Shown piece after piece: positions 11,640 to 23,262 of a stretch of 64,000 nucleotides of DNA. Made by a program: the position numbers and the translations under genes. The notes beneath the pieces are model-generated. The model was not told the DNA's origin. It made no database searches and was given only the letters and a program-made list of their open reading frames with translations. The DNA comes from Ichthyophis bannanicus (Eukaryota; Chordata; Amphibia; Gymnophiona; Ichthyophiidae): the NCBI GenBank assembly GCA_033557465.1, contig CM066047.1:3782001-3846000 (forward strand), in the 5' to 3' direction. How positions within the stretch are numbered: position 1 is the first letter of the stretch; every line of letters starts with the position of its first letter.

Positions 11640-11795
11640 AGGAAAGAATGGACGACTGAACGCCCTACTGTTCATGGAGAATACCAGCTCAAGGAAAGCA
11701 ACTGTTTTTTCCATGGACAAGCAGAATGAATAAACACACATCATAAAACTTGTGGGACCTGCAAGCTGTCCTTTTATCCATGCCCTCCTCAGGGC
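11640..11795. repeat. Possible DIRS terminal relic
   Basis: The string catggagaataccagctcaa followed by ccatggacaagcagaatgaa parallels ccatggagaacacctgctaa ... cgtggacaaacaggaagga at 27808-27875 beside DIRS-C. It is likely a fragment of a DIRS non-coding end. No coding part is attached. Confidence 0.35.
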
Positions 11796-11799
11796 AATC

Positions 11800-13985
11800 T
11801 TTAAAATTTGGTGTCCGATACATACCTGGTCACTATGGACATTGTTTCTCTTTACACCAACATACCTCAGGAGGGGGCCTTAGTATTAATTAGAACCGTT
11901 TTATCCTCTAGGGGAGACCTCTCGGATATGATGATAACATTTCTCATGGAAGTGACGAAACTAGCCATACTTGACAACTATTTTACTTTTGAGGGCCAAC
12001 TGTTCAAACAAATTGCGGGGGTGGCTATGGGAGCCACCTGCGCGCCCTCGGTGGCCAATTTTTATATGGCAAGCTTTGAGTATCGTTGGATAAAAAATTC
12101 CCCTTATTCTTCCAACATCAAAAGTTGGAAAAGGTACATTGATGACGTCTTCCTGCTTTGGCAGGGATCGGAGACGGAGTTATCTTTTTCTTTCAGTGGA
12201 TCAATTCACTTGATGAGAATATTAGATTTACCCAGTCTTATAATCAGAGCTCTATAACCTATTTGGATGTATTGGTCAGTAGGGGAAGAGGTACATGGGA
12301 CACATCAATTTATAGGAAGCCCACAGATAGAAACACACTTCTACACTACAGCAGTGCCCACCCCAGACCATTGAAAGAGGGACTCCCGTTCTCACAATTC
12401 CTACGGGTTCGTAGGAACTGTTCTAGTGACCAGGATTATAAAGTACAAGCACGACTGTTGATGAATAATTTTTTAGAGAGAGGATATCCGCGACAGGTAT
12501 CGTAGAGCACTGTACAATAATCGGACCTTGTTACTTTCACCTGCCCACCAAGGATCTGAAAGGGGTAATGATACTATTAATTTAGTTACGAAATTCTCCC
12601 CCCTGAGCCGAGACGTACACCGCAGCGTACAAAAACATAGAAATGTGCTGTCCACTCTGTCTGGCCTTGAAGGAATGAAGCTTAGGGGCGTTTGGCAGCG
12701 GCATCGTAATCTGAAAGAATATGTGAGTCCCGCAAGTTTACCATCACTTGAGGGAGCACCGAGGGAGAAAGGTCATAGCCCTTGTGGCTCGTGTGATATC
12801 TGTTCGATCACGTCCGAGATTACACTTTTCCGATATCGTCACATTAATCATACGATTTCCTCTAAGACTACGTGTGACTCTACTGGGGTAGTTTATATAG
12901 TACGATGTCCTTGTGACCTCCTCTATATTGGTAAAACCGTATGGAAATTCAGGACACGCATGAGAGAACATCGTAGTAAATTACACTGTAGAACTGTGAC
13001 GGCTCCCCTAGTTCAACATTGTTTGGACTATGGACACAGTTTTGAGCAACTATTATGCTTTTGCATTGAACAGGTAGCATGCGGCTTCGGGGATCGCTCT
13101 TTAGATCAGGTTTTAATCCAACGGGAACAACGTTGGATTTATGAATTGGACACTGTAATACCACGTGGCTTAAATGCCATGATAGAGTGGGCGGCGTGCC
13201 TTTAAGAATACCTGGCTTTTTGGTTATTTTGGCAGCAGTTTTATTACAGTGTAGTCTTAAATACATTCATGATAGAGGATATGATAGCCCGATAGATAGA
13301 GCCCCGCAGTTCCATTTTCCTCGTGATTCATGAGGGCACATGCGGCTCCATGTATTAAAAAAACGCTTAACGGTCTGTGGCAGTGGGAGTGGGAGTAAGT
13401 ACGACAGTGGCAGTGGCAGTGGGAGTAAGTACGACACGGCTATCTAATGTATAAGTTGTACTGGTTTTGATTCTGTGTTTCGGTAGGGAGGTTCTCCCAT
13501 CCATATTAATGAGTGCCTATGACGTCATTTTGTGGCGGGCCTTTAAATCATCCTCTGCTTTTGCAGATCGCATGCGCAGCGTCTTTTTCTGATAACGGCT
13601 TGGAGCGGCTGTAAAAACAGATGGTTGAATAAAAGACTTATGTATGACGCGGGCAGCATTTCTGTGAGTAATGAGCGCCATGGTCCGGTAGTATACATTT
13701 TAAACATTTTTTAATGAAGTTCTTAGGTAGGGGTATAGTCACAGGTTATACACGGATTTGTTTTGTATGTTTATAGGATCCACATTTTATCCCCTGAAGA
13801 ACCGTATAATGAGAAACGCTCAGAAGCGCTGAGGGGAGGCGTCGGGATTGTTTTAAGCACTTGGATCAGTTTAAAGTTTCAGATGCGGCAAAGATAAGTG
13901 ACTGTTGGCACTTGGAAGGTTGGACTCTTTGAGTTACATGTTCATTATTTTTACATTTTCAAGAAAAATAAAAAAGAATTTGTTA
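11800..13985 (+). mobile_element. Penelope-like element (PLE), 5'-truncated
   Basis: The order is RT, then thumb, then GIY-YIG endonuclease, which is diagnostic for GIY-YIG-bearing Penelope-like elements. The N-terminal part is missing. The 3' region holds a characteristic cctgaagaaccgtataatg / gaaacgctcag segment (13792-13830) like PLE terminal repeats, then an A-rich end near 13985. It lies antisense within the last intron of TCP11L1. Confidence 0.8.
11808..13205 (+). pseudogene. Penelope-like reverse transcriptase / GIY-YIG endonuclease, frameshifted
   Basis: RT motifs are SLYTNIP (about 11850), GVAMGATCAPSVANFYM (about 12020) and the catalytic RYIDDVF (about 12140). After a frameshift near 12170 comes the thumb region with SITYLDVLV and IYRKPTDRN. 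A second shift near 12510 leads to the C-terminal part. There a Cys-rich stretch (CGSCDICS) precedes the GIY-YIG core, VVYIVRCPCDLLYIGKT, with R and EHRS downstream (about 12890-12985). Two frameshifts make it non-functional. Confidence 0.83.
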
Positions 13986-14253
13986 AAATAAACAACACAA
14001 GTCACAGCTCTATCTTGCCGTTAGCCGCTGTGGTGGCCGTTGATGCTAACTAGCATATCTCTCCCATGCTTGACGGTCCAGTCACTGGGTCAGATGCTAC
14101 TATAAGTCTGAGACCACCCAGAGGCAGTTAAAGAGTGTATGACAAAACAAAGATTGCTCAGCAGTTTGTTGAATTAAGTTGATATACTTTCCTAGTTTTT
14201 GGTATATTGAACGCAGTTTACATTTTGTTCAGGAATCTTTAAAATTTGCCAAT
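13986..14253. other. Intron sequence without recognisable features
   Basis: There is no coding, SINE or terminal-repeat signal between the PLE and L1-B. Confidence 0.4.
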
Positions 14254-14264
14254 TGGACTTCCGG

Positions 14265-14272
14265 TGACGTCA
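14265..14272. promoter_or_regulatory. CRE-like palindrome in the L1-B 5' UTR
   Basis: TGACGTCA sits 11 bases from the L1-B 5' end, at the position conserved in L1-A and L1-C. Confidence 0.5.
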
Positions 14273-14385
14273 CGGAGCTGATGGCAGCGGAGTAGCCTAG
14301 CTCTGTCCAATTCCCATAGTTTTTTGCAAAAATACAGCGTTTCCCTAGTAAAAAAGTGGAAGGGCGGCAGACTCCCACCTTTGCC

Positions 14386-15309
14386 ATGTCGGTGAGAAAG
14401 AAGCTAGCGGGATTTCAATCTGCTTATGTGCGTAAGGAGTTGATGGCGGCGGCGGCTGAATCGGGAGGCTCAGAAGAGGGCGGTGAGCCGGGGAGCTCGG
14501 AGGAGGACGAAGTGCTGACCACAGAAGCGCAGGAAGGGAAGTCGATGAAACCCTGGTTGAAAGTGTTCAAAGCTGAAATGCAGGCGGAATTGAAAGGGAT
14601 CTGAAAAGATGTGAAAGACACGCTGATATCGATTCAGAAGGAGGTGGGCTGCTTAGGGCAGCGTGTGGAGGAGATGGAGGGGCAAGTGGCGCAATATGAA
14701 GAGTTGAAAGAAATGGCTGCCGAGCAAGGGAAAATAAAGGTCCAACAGGTGGAGGTGTTGGAGAAATTGGAGGAGATGGAAGACAGAGCACAGCGCAATA
14801 ACCTGCGCATTAGAGGGGTGGCGGAAGGTGAAGCCACTAAGGACTGTGTGGAGGTAGTACAGAGACTGTGTACTCACATTTTGCGCATGGAAGGAGAGGG
14901 GGAGAGCCCAGTGGTAACAGTGGGAGTGGAGAGAGCGCACAGGAGTTTGGGCCTCCAGCAGGAGAATCAGAGGAGAGACATCACTACTTGCATGAGCAGT
15001 TTCCCTCTTAAAGAGAGTGTGTTGAATGTAGCACGGAAGTATGGACGAATCGCGTGGGAAGGCAATGAGGTGGAATTATTTAATTATTTGTCCCAAGGAA
15101 CGCTGGAGCGGAGGAGGAACTTGAAAGAGGTCACAGCCTTCTTGTGGGGGAAAGGGCTGCGGTACCATTGGATGTTCCCTTTTGGGTTGCTGTTGACGGT
15201 GAATGGGATGTCCCGGAAGGTGAAAGAGGCGGATGAAGCGTGGTCGGTTTTGGGAGAGCTGGGATGTGAGAACCTACCAAAAGCGGGAGAGAGCGAGCAG
15301 AGAATGTAA
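14386..15309 (+). pseudogene. L1-B ORF1 with one in-frame stop
   Basis: The frame runs from ATG 14386 (another in-frame ATG lies at 14356) to the stop at 15309. It is interrupted only by TGA at 14602-14604. This could derive from CGA by CpG decay. Downstream are a Glu/Lys coiled coil, the motif RAQRNNLRIRGV that opens the RRM-like domain, RRDITTC and a C-terminal domain with LERRRNLKEV. Domain order equals L1-A ORF1, and sequence identity is moderate, so they are different subfamilies. Confidence 0.8.
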
Positions 15310-15540
15310 TCTAAAATTATGGATGGCAAGGTGCAAGCTAGCTCTCAATGGCAGCAAGTGGGAGAAAAAGGAAGGAGGCTGAAGAGGATGTCACAGGAGC
15401 GGAAGACGGCGCAGATGGAGGAGGACAACTGAGGAGGATGGCTGATGGTGGAGTAAGCCAGAGCAGTCGGGCCGCATGGGGCGGTAGAGCCCCAGTGAGT
15501 ATTGGATGAAGGACACTGGACTTATAGGGCTTTAAGGGGA

Positions 15541-15870
15541 AGAATGGTGAAGGGGGGTGGAGGGGGGGGCAAGGGGGTAATGGTGGGTGAGGGGGTGAAT
15601 GGAGGGGGTGAGGGGAGGGGGTAGTTCAGTAAGAGGTACGGAGGGGGAGGATGCAGTTGGAATCAGGGGGCCTGCCGCGGGAAGGGGGGCTTTTGGTGGA
15701 TGGGGGGTGTAAAAGTAATGGGATAGGACACGTCTTACATGGAAAGTCAGTTGGGGGAAGAGGAGGGGGAAGGGCTGGGAAGGGGAATAGGGGGCAGAGG
15801 GTGGGGGGGAACGGGGGGGAAGGGGGGAGGGGGGTGGCCTCTCATAGCAGGGAATGGAGGAAGAGGGGAT
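15541..15870 (+). repeat. G-run spacer between L1-B ORF1 and ORF2
   Basis: Dozens of runs of three to eight G separated by short gaps lie on the L1 sense strand. L1-A has the same composition at the corresponding place (C-rich on the plus strand, 8160-8500). The stretch is compatible with G-quadruplex formation in the L1 RNA. Confidence 0.6.
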
Positions 15871-15877
15871 GTAGGTA

Positions 15878-18115
15878 ATGATCCGAATAGGATCTATAAA
15901 TGTTAAGGGGCTAAATTCCCGACTAAGCGTAGTCTGCTGTACAGGGAGGTGGAGAAGAATCGCTGGGATGTGGTATTAATACAAGAAACCCACTTGAGAA
16001 GAGGGGATGTGGGGAGGATGAGGAACAGACATTTTCAGGAGCAATTTTACTCTTGGGACAAAGAGGGGGGAAAGAAGGAGGGTAGCTTTGCTGGTGCGGG
16101 TAGGGTGTGGGATTCAGGTGATGAGTGACTTTAAGGATGGGGAAGGGAGAGTGGTGGGGATAAAGGGGAAGATGGGGGCTGAAGATATTGTTATAATGTC
16201 GGTGTATGGGCCAAATGGTAATCAGGTAGAGTTTTGGAAAGGGATGCGGAAAATAGTGGATGGGGTAGGGCAAGGGAAACTCAATATGGGAGGGGACTTT
16301 AATGTCGTATTAGCCCCAGGGGTAGACAGAGATCTGGGAGGGGTGGTGGGGGGAAGGAGGAACAGACAAGGCTCGAAGCAATTAATGAAACAATATAACC
16401 TAGTTGACTCGTGGAGAGAACTAAACCCTGGAGGGTAGAGAATATACATTTTTTTCAGCACCACATCAGAGTTGGAGCAGGATTGATATGCTCCTGGTGG
16501 ACAAGGAATGGATGATGGGGGTGAAGGAGGGGGGTATAGTGCCGATAGGGTGGTCTGATCATAGCGCAGTGGAGGTGAGAGTCGGATGGAAGAATCCGGG
16601 GGGGATGATATTTTGGAGATTGAATGAGAGCTTATTAAAAAGTAGGGAGGTGGTGGATGATGTAAGGCGGGCGATAAAGGAATACCTGTTATATAATGAT
16701 AATGTGGAAGTGACTGAGGTGACTTTGTGGGAAGGGTTGAAGGCCGTGATAAGAGGGAGGTTTATTATGTGGGGGGCGAGGAAGAAAAGGGTAAGAGTGG
16801 AGAAAGAGGAGGGGTTGGGGATAGCGCTTAAGGAGGCAGAGAAGAGATTTCGGAGGTCGGGAGCGAAAGGGGATAGGGAGGAGGTGGAGAGGGTGAGGAT
16901 GGAGTTGCAGGTTGAGCAGGTAGCCTTTGCATTAAGGAGAGTAAAGCAGGTGTATTATGAATTTGGGGATAAGCCGGGGAGATTGTTAGCTCGTAGACTT
17001 CGGCAGCAAAAGGGGGCTTCGACGATATACCAGATTTAGGGGAAGGGGGGGATGTGTAGGGGGGAGGAAGAAATTTGGGAGAGATTTCGGGAGTTTTATC
17101 AGGATTTATATACAAGGATGGAGGGAATAGGGGAAGCGGAGATTTCAGAGTATTTGGATGGGATAAATTTAGGGGCATTGTCAGAGGGATGCGCAAGCCG
17201 TGATGAAAGGGAGTATTACGGGGGAGGAAATAGGGAAGGTGGTATGGGGATTGGTGGGAGGGAAGGCCCCAGGGTTAGATGAGTTGCCGGGAAGCTTTTA
17301 TAAAGTGTTTCTGGGGGAAGTAGGAGATATCATGGGTAGGGTATTTAATGGAGTACTGGAAGAGGGGAGGGAATTGTCTTCGGAAATGTTAACTGCAGGG
17401 ATCACTGTTTTGCCGAAGCCGGGGAAAAGACCCGTTAAATTGCAGTTCATATCGCTCTCTCTCTCTTCTTAATGTGGATGTTAAAATCCTGGCAAAGATT
17501 TTAGTGGATAGGTTGGCACCATGGTTGCCGGGGATAATTAAGGATGACCAGGCAGGGTTCATAATGGGGAGACAGGCGGCTGATAATATCAAGAGGACGG
17601 TAGGAGTGGTGTGGGAGGCGAGGCAAGCACAGGGGGAGTTCTTATTGATGTCAATAGACGCCGAGAAGGCCTTTGATAGGGTGCACTGGGGGTTTCTAAT
17701 GTAGGTGTTGGGGAAGATGGGTTGTGGGCCGAATTTTGTGAAATGGGTGGGAGGATTGTATGAAAGCCCAAGGGCGCGGGTTAAAATTAATGGGAGGTAT
17801 TCCAGGGATTTTGGGTTGGGGCGGGGGATTAGACAGGGCTGCCCAATGTCGCCGTTGTTATTTGCAATGGTAGTGAAGCCGTTAGCGGAAAGAATTAGAA
17901 TGAACAAGAGGATATTCGGAGTGGAAAGGGGAGGGCGGTGTCATAAGATATCTTTATATGCTGATGATATTTTGTTATATATGGGGCATCCTCAGCAGTC
18001 GATGCAGGAGGTGATGGGGGAGGTGAGTAAGTATGGGGAGGTGTCGGGGTTTAACATGAATGTAGACAAGACAGAGGTGTTGAAGGTGCATATGAGCAGC
18101 AAAGCAGAAGAGTTC
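15878..18115 (+). pseudogene. L1-B ORF2, degenerate
   Basis: It starts at ATG 15878 (IRIGSINVKGLN). The endonuclease shows VVLIQETHL (about 15972), VYGPNG and the SDHSAVEVR motif (about 16557). RT shows KAPGLDELPGSFYK, DAEKAFDRVHW (about 17660), RQGCPMSPLLF (about 17835) and the catalytic YADD (about 17960). At least six frameshifts or stops break the frame. It ends where the L2 fragment begins. Confidence 0.82.
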
Positions 18116-18775
18116 TTGCGCAGGCAACGTTGGACAAGTTGGCTAGTGTGCGGTGGCAAGTGCTGAGGACTTATTTGTCTGGCATAGTTTAGATTGTAGG
18201 TAGTAAGCGAATTCCTGCGGGTGGATCCCACTTTGGTGGTCGGGGGCTGGTTCCTTTGTTAGGGTCTTGACTAAATTGAACAAGTCATGTGGCTTGTTTA
18301 ACGATCGTTTTAGGGTGTCCGTGTGAAATAGCTTCATTTTCTCTGTGATTGCTTAGCGGTGGTTTACCAGGTGAAAGTTGTATGCCCTCTGGTCTTCCAT
18401 GGTCTGTGATCGACGCCAGCGTCTTTCCAGCTTCCGTAGATGGGTGAGGGATGATCGCAGATCCGAGGAGTACCATGGTGCGGTAGCTCATTTCCTTGGC
18501 GGTTTGTCAGATGGTGGCCAATGTGCAATAGCGCTGAGGCTACTATTCCAGCCGGAGATCAACTCATCAAGGTTGAGTGCTGTCGAGTCGAGGAGCGAGC
18601 GAGTTTTGATCAGGATAAGTTCTTTGTTGAACAGTCGGAAACTTCGTGCTGGCGTCTTCGTGGTACTGCTCGGATTTCTGTTGTTATTCGGTCGGTTGTT
18701 GTGCATGGGTATTTGGAAGTTAATTAGCTTATGGTCAGACCAGGGTACTGCAGTAATGGACAGCATGGGCTCCTT
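18115..18775 (-). mobile_element. L2 LINE fragment (endonuclease to pre-RT region)
   Basis: On the minus strand it encodes ITAVPWSDHKLINFQI (end of the endonuclease), LISGWNSSLSAIA and HTDTLKRSLNKPHDLFNLVK. This is collinear with the nearly complete L2 at 37879-34807 in this window. Frameshifts are present. It abuts the truncated 3' end of L1-B. Confidence 0.75.
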
Positions 18776-18779
18776 CTTT

Positions 18780-19460
18780 TATTATAATTTATATTTAATG
18801 ATTCAATAAGCATAAAGGTGCCTAGAAGGTACACTCCCTATACCCACCACCCACATCAAAGCAATGCACAGTCAATCTACCAAAGCTCCTAAAACCAATC
18901 TTTCAAAACTACCAAACCACCTTAAATAGCACTTAAACCCTTTATTAAATAACAAACTTCACATAAACCATCATACTTACATCTCACAACTTACATCTCA
19001 CAACTCAAAACACCAATAAAGGGGAATGGCACAGAGAAAGCACTTGCACGGTACCTCATAGTTCACTTAATATACAATGTAGCATAACAATGCCTATTGA
19101 GAATAAACCAATTACATGGCAATGCTAGCCTGCAAAATGAGCTCAATTTTAAAGGTAGAAGCACCTCAAAACTGGGGCAAACCCTGCAAACAAAAAATAA
19201 ACTAGTAAAGTCAAGTTCGGAAAACCTTCACAAAAGCACAGCCGATCTACTTATATTAATACCATCACTGAAGAACTTCCAAATGGCTCTCAGGAAACGC
19301 TGGATGGACAGGCTGCACTGCTGAAATCCATTCTAAAAAAACTTGGCTGCTGAAGCAGCCACACAGAATTTGCTGCCTAATGGCGACAAGACCTCTTACT
19401 ACCCTTCAGCCCAACAAAGACCTTTGTTTCGCCCTCATGGGCTTCGTCAGGGACAAGGGA
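18780..19460 (-). repeat. Possible Penelope-like terminal-repeat sequence
   Basis: Near 19410-19460 the minus strand reads ccctgacgaagcccatgagg followed by gcgaaacaaaggtc, the motif style of PLE termini (compare 13792-13830). The remainder is AT-rich, with a 15-bp direct repeat acttacatctcacaac at 18978-19008. There is no coding region. Confidence 0.35.
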
Positions 19461-19861
19461 ATGGAGCCAGGAGACCCTAAGCATCCTGAAAACCAGGCTG
19501 GTTTATGTCTCTCCAGGACGAATATGATACCTTGCCCCAGGTATTTCCTTGTTCACCAGAGGACTTACAATCTAACAGGCCGATGCAGAAAGTTAGCGTA
19601 GCCTTAAAGCACAGATAACACCACTTTTAAGCACACTTACTGCTACCATCAGCTGCAGAAAATAAACAGATGTGTGCATCAGCAGCAACAGAAAAACTAG
19701 CGCACAATGCCACAAGTACTTAAATTATAGGCAAATGGGCTGTACATAATAAACTGGCATGCAAATAATGGCTGCGCCCAATGCAGAGACAGGCATAGAG
19801 GATTTCGCAACCAGCCTTAATGCCAATATCTCTACGCCTGCCTACCGATAGCCAGATTAAT

Positions 19862-20535
19862 ATGAATAAAATACAGTCTCTAAAATGCTTATATGCAAAT
19901 GCTAGAAGTCTAAAAAATAAGATGGGAGAGTTAGAATATATAGCACTAAATGAGAAGTTAGATATGATTGGTATCCCAGAGACATGGTGGAAGGAGGACA
20001 ACCAGTGAGACACTGCGATACCTGGGTACAAACTATATCACAATGATAGAACTGATCAAATTGGTGGAGGGGTTGCGCTCTATGTTAGAGAGGGCATAGA
20101 ATCATAAAGGATTAAAGTTTTGCAGGAAACAAAATTTGCGGTACAATCTCTATGGATTGAAATTCCATGTAAAAAGGGGAAGGTGATGGCAGTGGGAGTG
20201 TACTATCGACCACCTGGCCAGAATGAACAAATGGATGATGAAATGCTCAAAGAAATCAGGGAAGCTAACAAAAGTTACAGCACAGTAATAATAATGGCTG
20301 ATTTCAATTACCCCGGTTATTGACTGGGTCAGTGTCACGGCAGGACATGCTAGGGAGATAAAGTTTCTAGATGAAATAAATGACTGCTTCCTGGAGCAGC
20401 TGGTTCATGAACGACCAGAGGGGAAGCCATTTTTGGATCTAGTCCTTAGTGGAACACCAGATCTGGTGCAAGAGATAAGGGTGTTGGGGCCACTTGGCAA
20501 TAGTGATCATAGCATGATTGCGTTTGATTTAATTA
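19862..20535 (+). pseudogene. CR1-D ORF2 endonuclease part
   Basis: It encodes the AP-endonuclease start (LKCLYANARSLKNKMGELE), IPETWW, GGGVALYVREG, VYYRPPG, the ADFNYPG motif and NSDHSMIAFDL. In-frame stops fall near 20007 and 20104, and there is a frameshift near 20320. The equivalent region of CR1-E is more intact. Confidence 0.82.
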
Positions 20536-22076
20536 CTTTAATTCTGTTTACTGAAATTTTCAAAAACTATACAATGTTCACAAAGTATAAAGAAACACAA
20601 TAACTCAACAATAGAAATAATTCAAAAGAGAATAATACAAACAAGTACATTAGCCCACATCTCGGGGAGAAAACCATAAGAAATCAATAACAAGAAAAAA
20701 CAAGGCAAGGAACACTGAACCAAAGAAAGGTGTCCCAGCCACACAGAGCAGTCATTTAATTATACTCTCCCACCGCCTGACAATTTCTAAATGACAGCAT
20801 AATGACATAAAGGAAAAGCAAAAGTCACTGCGCCTTTTCCTTATCAAGAATCCACCTTTCCAAATCCAAAAATGACAAAAAGACAAACCTGTCATATCCA
20901 AGAGATACTAAGCATTTACAAGGGTAGCGCAAGAAAAAAGCGCCAAAGGCAAGAGTTCTACACTTGAGAGCAAGAAAGGACTTCCTACGTGCTTGTGTTG
21001 AGTGAGATACATCAGGAAAAATAGAGACCTTATCACCACAATAGAGATTGTCCCTTTTCCGAAAATAAGCTTTAAGAATAGAGACTTTTCTTCTTCAGAA
21101 ACCAAAGTTACTAATAATGTGGCTCTAGTGGAAATAATATCTTGAGTGTCTTCCAAGAAGGCAGTCAAGTTAAACCCATTTTTATCTTCAAGAACAGCTA
21201 CTTCCCCTTCCCCAACACCTGTAGAAACAATTTTTGAGGAAACATAATAACATTTAGCAAACACTATAGCATCGGCGGTGGGGACAAGAAGAACATCTTT
21301 TAAAAATGTCCTAAACAGTATTGATGGAGATAATAAACTACAAGAAGGAAAATTTAAAACTCTCAAATTCTTAGACCTAGCCATATTCTCTAAATTCTCA
21401 AGTTTTTGACACATAATAGAACTTTCTTTCATGGTAGCAGACTGGAATAAAGAAAACAATTTAACCTGCATATCTATACTTGAAATAGATGAATGCAAAG
21501 CTCCAATCTGACTATCAAGATTCTGAAATTTAATAACAGTGTCCCTAGTAAATTGACATAAAGAGGGAACAGTCTCAGCAAGAATCCGTTCAGTACGACT
21601 GACTACTTGCCAAATATCTAGAAGAGAAATGGAGGAGACTTGTGCGTCACCAGGAGGAATGGAGGGCTCCGACCAAGAAACCATTTTGGGGAGCACAACT
21701 TCCTTCTGTGAACTCAAAACACCGGACTGAGGCACAGCAGACAATTCAAAGAAATCAGGAGGAAGAGGAGGGGTGCGCTCAGGAGAGCTAAGACTCAGCC
21801 CCTCCAATGAGAGGTCAAAAGGAACAGTACCTGGTGTTGTTAAGACTGGTGTAGATATTACATGCTTGTCCATAGGGCCACCAGCAGACACAGTCACGAG
21901 AGTTTTCTTTTTCCTTTTACCGCCGGGCATCGCCACTTCACAGATCTATAAATGTTCCCAATGTACTCCTAAGGGGCTCACAGTGACTGCCCCGCACAGG
22001 CCCGGCTCTCTCCAGCACCAGCTGTTTTTACTATCCACTCTCCACAGCATGTGAAACTGCAGGCAACACTCCCCCT
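20536..22076 (-). mobile_element. ORF1-only L1-like (HAL1-like) element
   Basis: The 5' side starts near 22076. ORF1 runs 21936 to about 20838, then about 300 bp of AT-rich 3' sequence ends in an A-rich tail next to CR1 (20536). There is no trace of ORF2. The shape resembles HAL1 (half-L1) elements, which are mobilised in trans by L1. It sits inside CR1-D. Confidence 0.6.
20838..21936 (-). pseudogene. L1-like ORF1 (HAL1-like), one frameshift
   Basis: A frame of about 290 codons begins MAMPGGKRKKKT. It has a Pro-rich N-terminus, a coiled-coil region and the L1 ORF1 hallmark KLENLENMARSKNLRVLNFP (about residues 190-210), then NLTAFLED and ATLLVTLVSEEEK. A frameshift near 21060 moves the C-terminal domain (CKCLVSLGYDRFVF) into another frame that ends near 20838. 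It belongs to a different L1-related lineage from the other three L1 ORF1s here. Confidence 0.65.
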
Positions 22077-22523
22077 GAAGTGGTATTTAAAGGTTATACT
22101 GTGGAAGAATTGAAAGAAATATTGATACACCGGGAAGATGTATTACAACTATTTGATAAACTGAAGAGTAGCAAATCAACTGGACCGGATGGTATACATC
22201 CAAAGGGTGTTGAAAGAACTGAAATATGAGATTTCAGACCTACTATCTGTGAACTATCATTAAAATCATCTGTAATACCTGAAGATTGGAGGATGGCCAA
22301 TGTAATGCCAATTTTTAAAAAGGGTTCCAGGGGTGATCTGGGAAACTACAGACCAGTGAGCCTGACGTCAGTACCGGGAGAAATGGTAGAAACAATCATA
22401 AAGAACAAAATTACTGAACATGTAGATAGTCATTGCTTAATGGGAGACAGCCAACATGGCTTTAGACAAGGAAGATCTTGTCTTACTAATCTGTTATGTT
22501 TTTTTGAAGGTGTGAATAAACAG
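22077..22523 (+). pseudogene. CR1-D ORF2, N-terminal RT part
   Basis: It encodes EELKEILIHREDVLQLFDKLKS (with substitutions), STGPDGIHPK, MANVMPIFKKGSRGDLGNYR, PVSLTSVPGEMVET and HGFRQGRSCLTNLL, the CR1 RT fingers. It is interrupted at 22523 by LTR-X and continues at 25224. Confidence 0.85.
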
Positions 22524-22529
22524 TGTGAC

Positions 22530-23111
22530 GTAGAAGCCCACACAGAGCCTATGCAGATAGATAGAAAGGAGGAATTTACCTTAGAATCTGTTAGGCAGCC
22601 AGTATGTGCAGCTCAGGAGAAGCAAAGGAACAGAGGAGCAGAACTACCACACCCAAGCTATGACGTAGCAGAAAGCTTGGAGATTGATGATCACCTGTCC
22701 AAGAAAGCACAGTCAGCTTACAGCGAACAGGGAGATAAAAGCTGGTTGGTAGATCCAGCAAGGAAGAAGGGGAAGGGGAAAGAGGAGGAAGAGGAAGAGA
22801 AGCAGAAGGAGAGAGCAGAGGTCACAGTGGGAGAAGCCTGCTGAACAGAGGAAGTTCTGGGCGTGTCACTGGAACAGGAAGCAGCAGAGGCAAGGCTTCA
22901 GAGGAACATGGCAGGGGAAGTGCTCAGACTGCCGGTAGCTGGAGGTCCTACAAGGAATCTGTTTACAGCCCAGGGAGAGAAGCCAGTGCTCCAGAGAAAA
23001 GGAGGGCACAACCGGGGGCTAGGAGGCTGCCTAGACCAAGTGAGCAGGAAAGTCCCCAGTCCTCACTGCCAGAGGGAAGACCTTAACAATTATACAGGTG
23101 GGAGCCTAGCA
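22530..23111 (+). pseudogene. Charged open frame inside LTR-X
   Basis: A Glu/Lys-rich frame follows the element start, with a run of eight acidic residues in KGKGKEEEEEEKQKERAE, and stops at 22844. A further open stretch in another frame runs from about 22863 to 23117. The apparent ORF starting at 22293 is a chimera of CR1 RT and this sequence. No known domain is recognised. By its position in an LTR it parallels the frame in Y1/Y2. Confidence 0.4.
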
Positions 23112-23262
23112 CTGTGAGAGGGAAAGCTAGAAGCTCCATTTGAAATGGAGGGTCAGAGCAGTGCTCCAGACCAGAAATACCTGCAGGAAGCTATAAAACA
23201 ATCCCTAACAACTGGAGGGTGGAAAAGGAGAGCTGGAGAGGCAACCCTACAGATACAGGTAC

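Larger units (their letters stand above)
14254..18115 (+). mobile_element. L1-B: LINE-1 element, 3'-truncated
   Basis: The 5' end near 14254 begins with ggacttccggtgacgtcac, the same start type as L1-A and L1-C. ORF1 is at 14386-15309, a G-run spacer at 15541-15870 and ORF2 from 15878. Sequence identity to L1 ends near 18115, where an antisense L2 fragment begins, so about the last quarter of ORF2 is lost. It lies antisense to TCP11L1. Confidence 0.83.

Noticed and set aside
22293..22844. A 183-codon frame starting in RT sequence
   Set aside because: The first part is CR1-D reverse transcriptase and the rest is LTR-X. It is a chimera.
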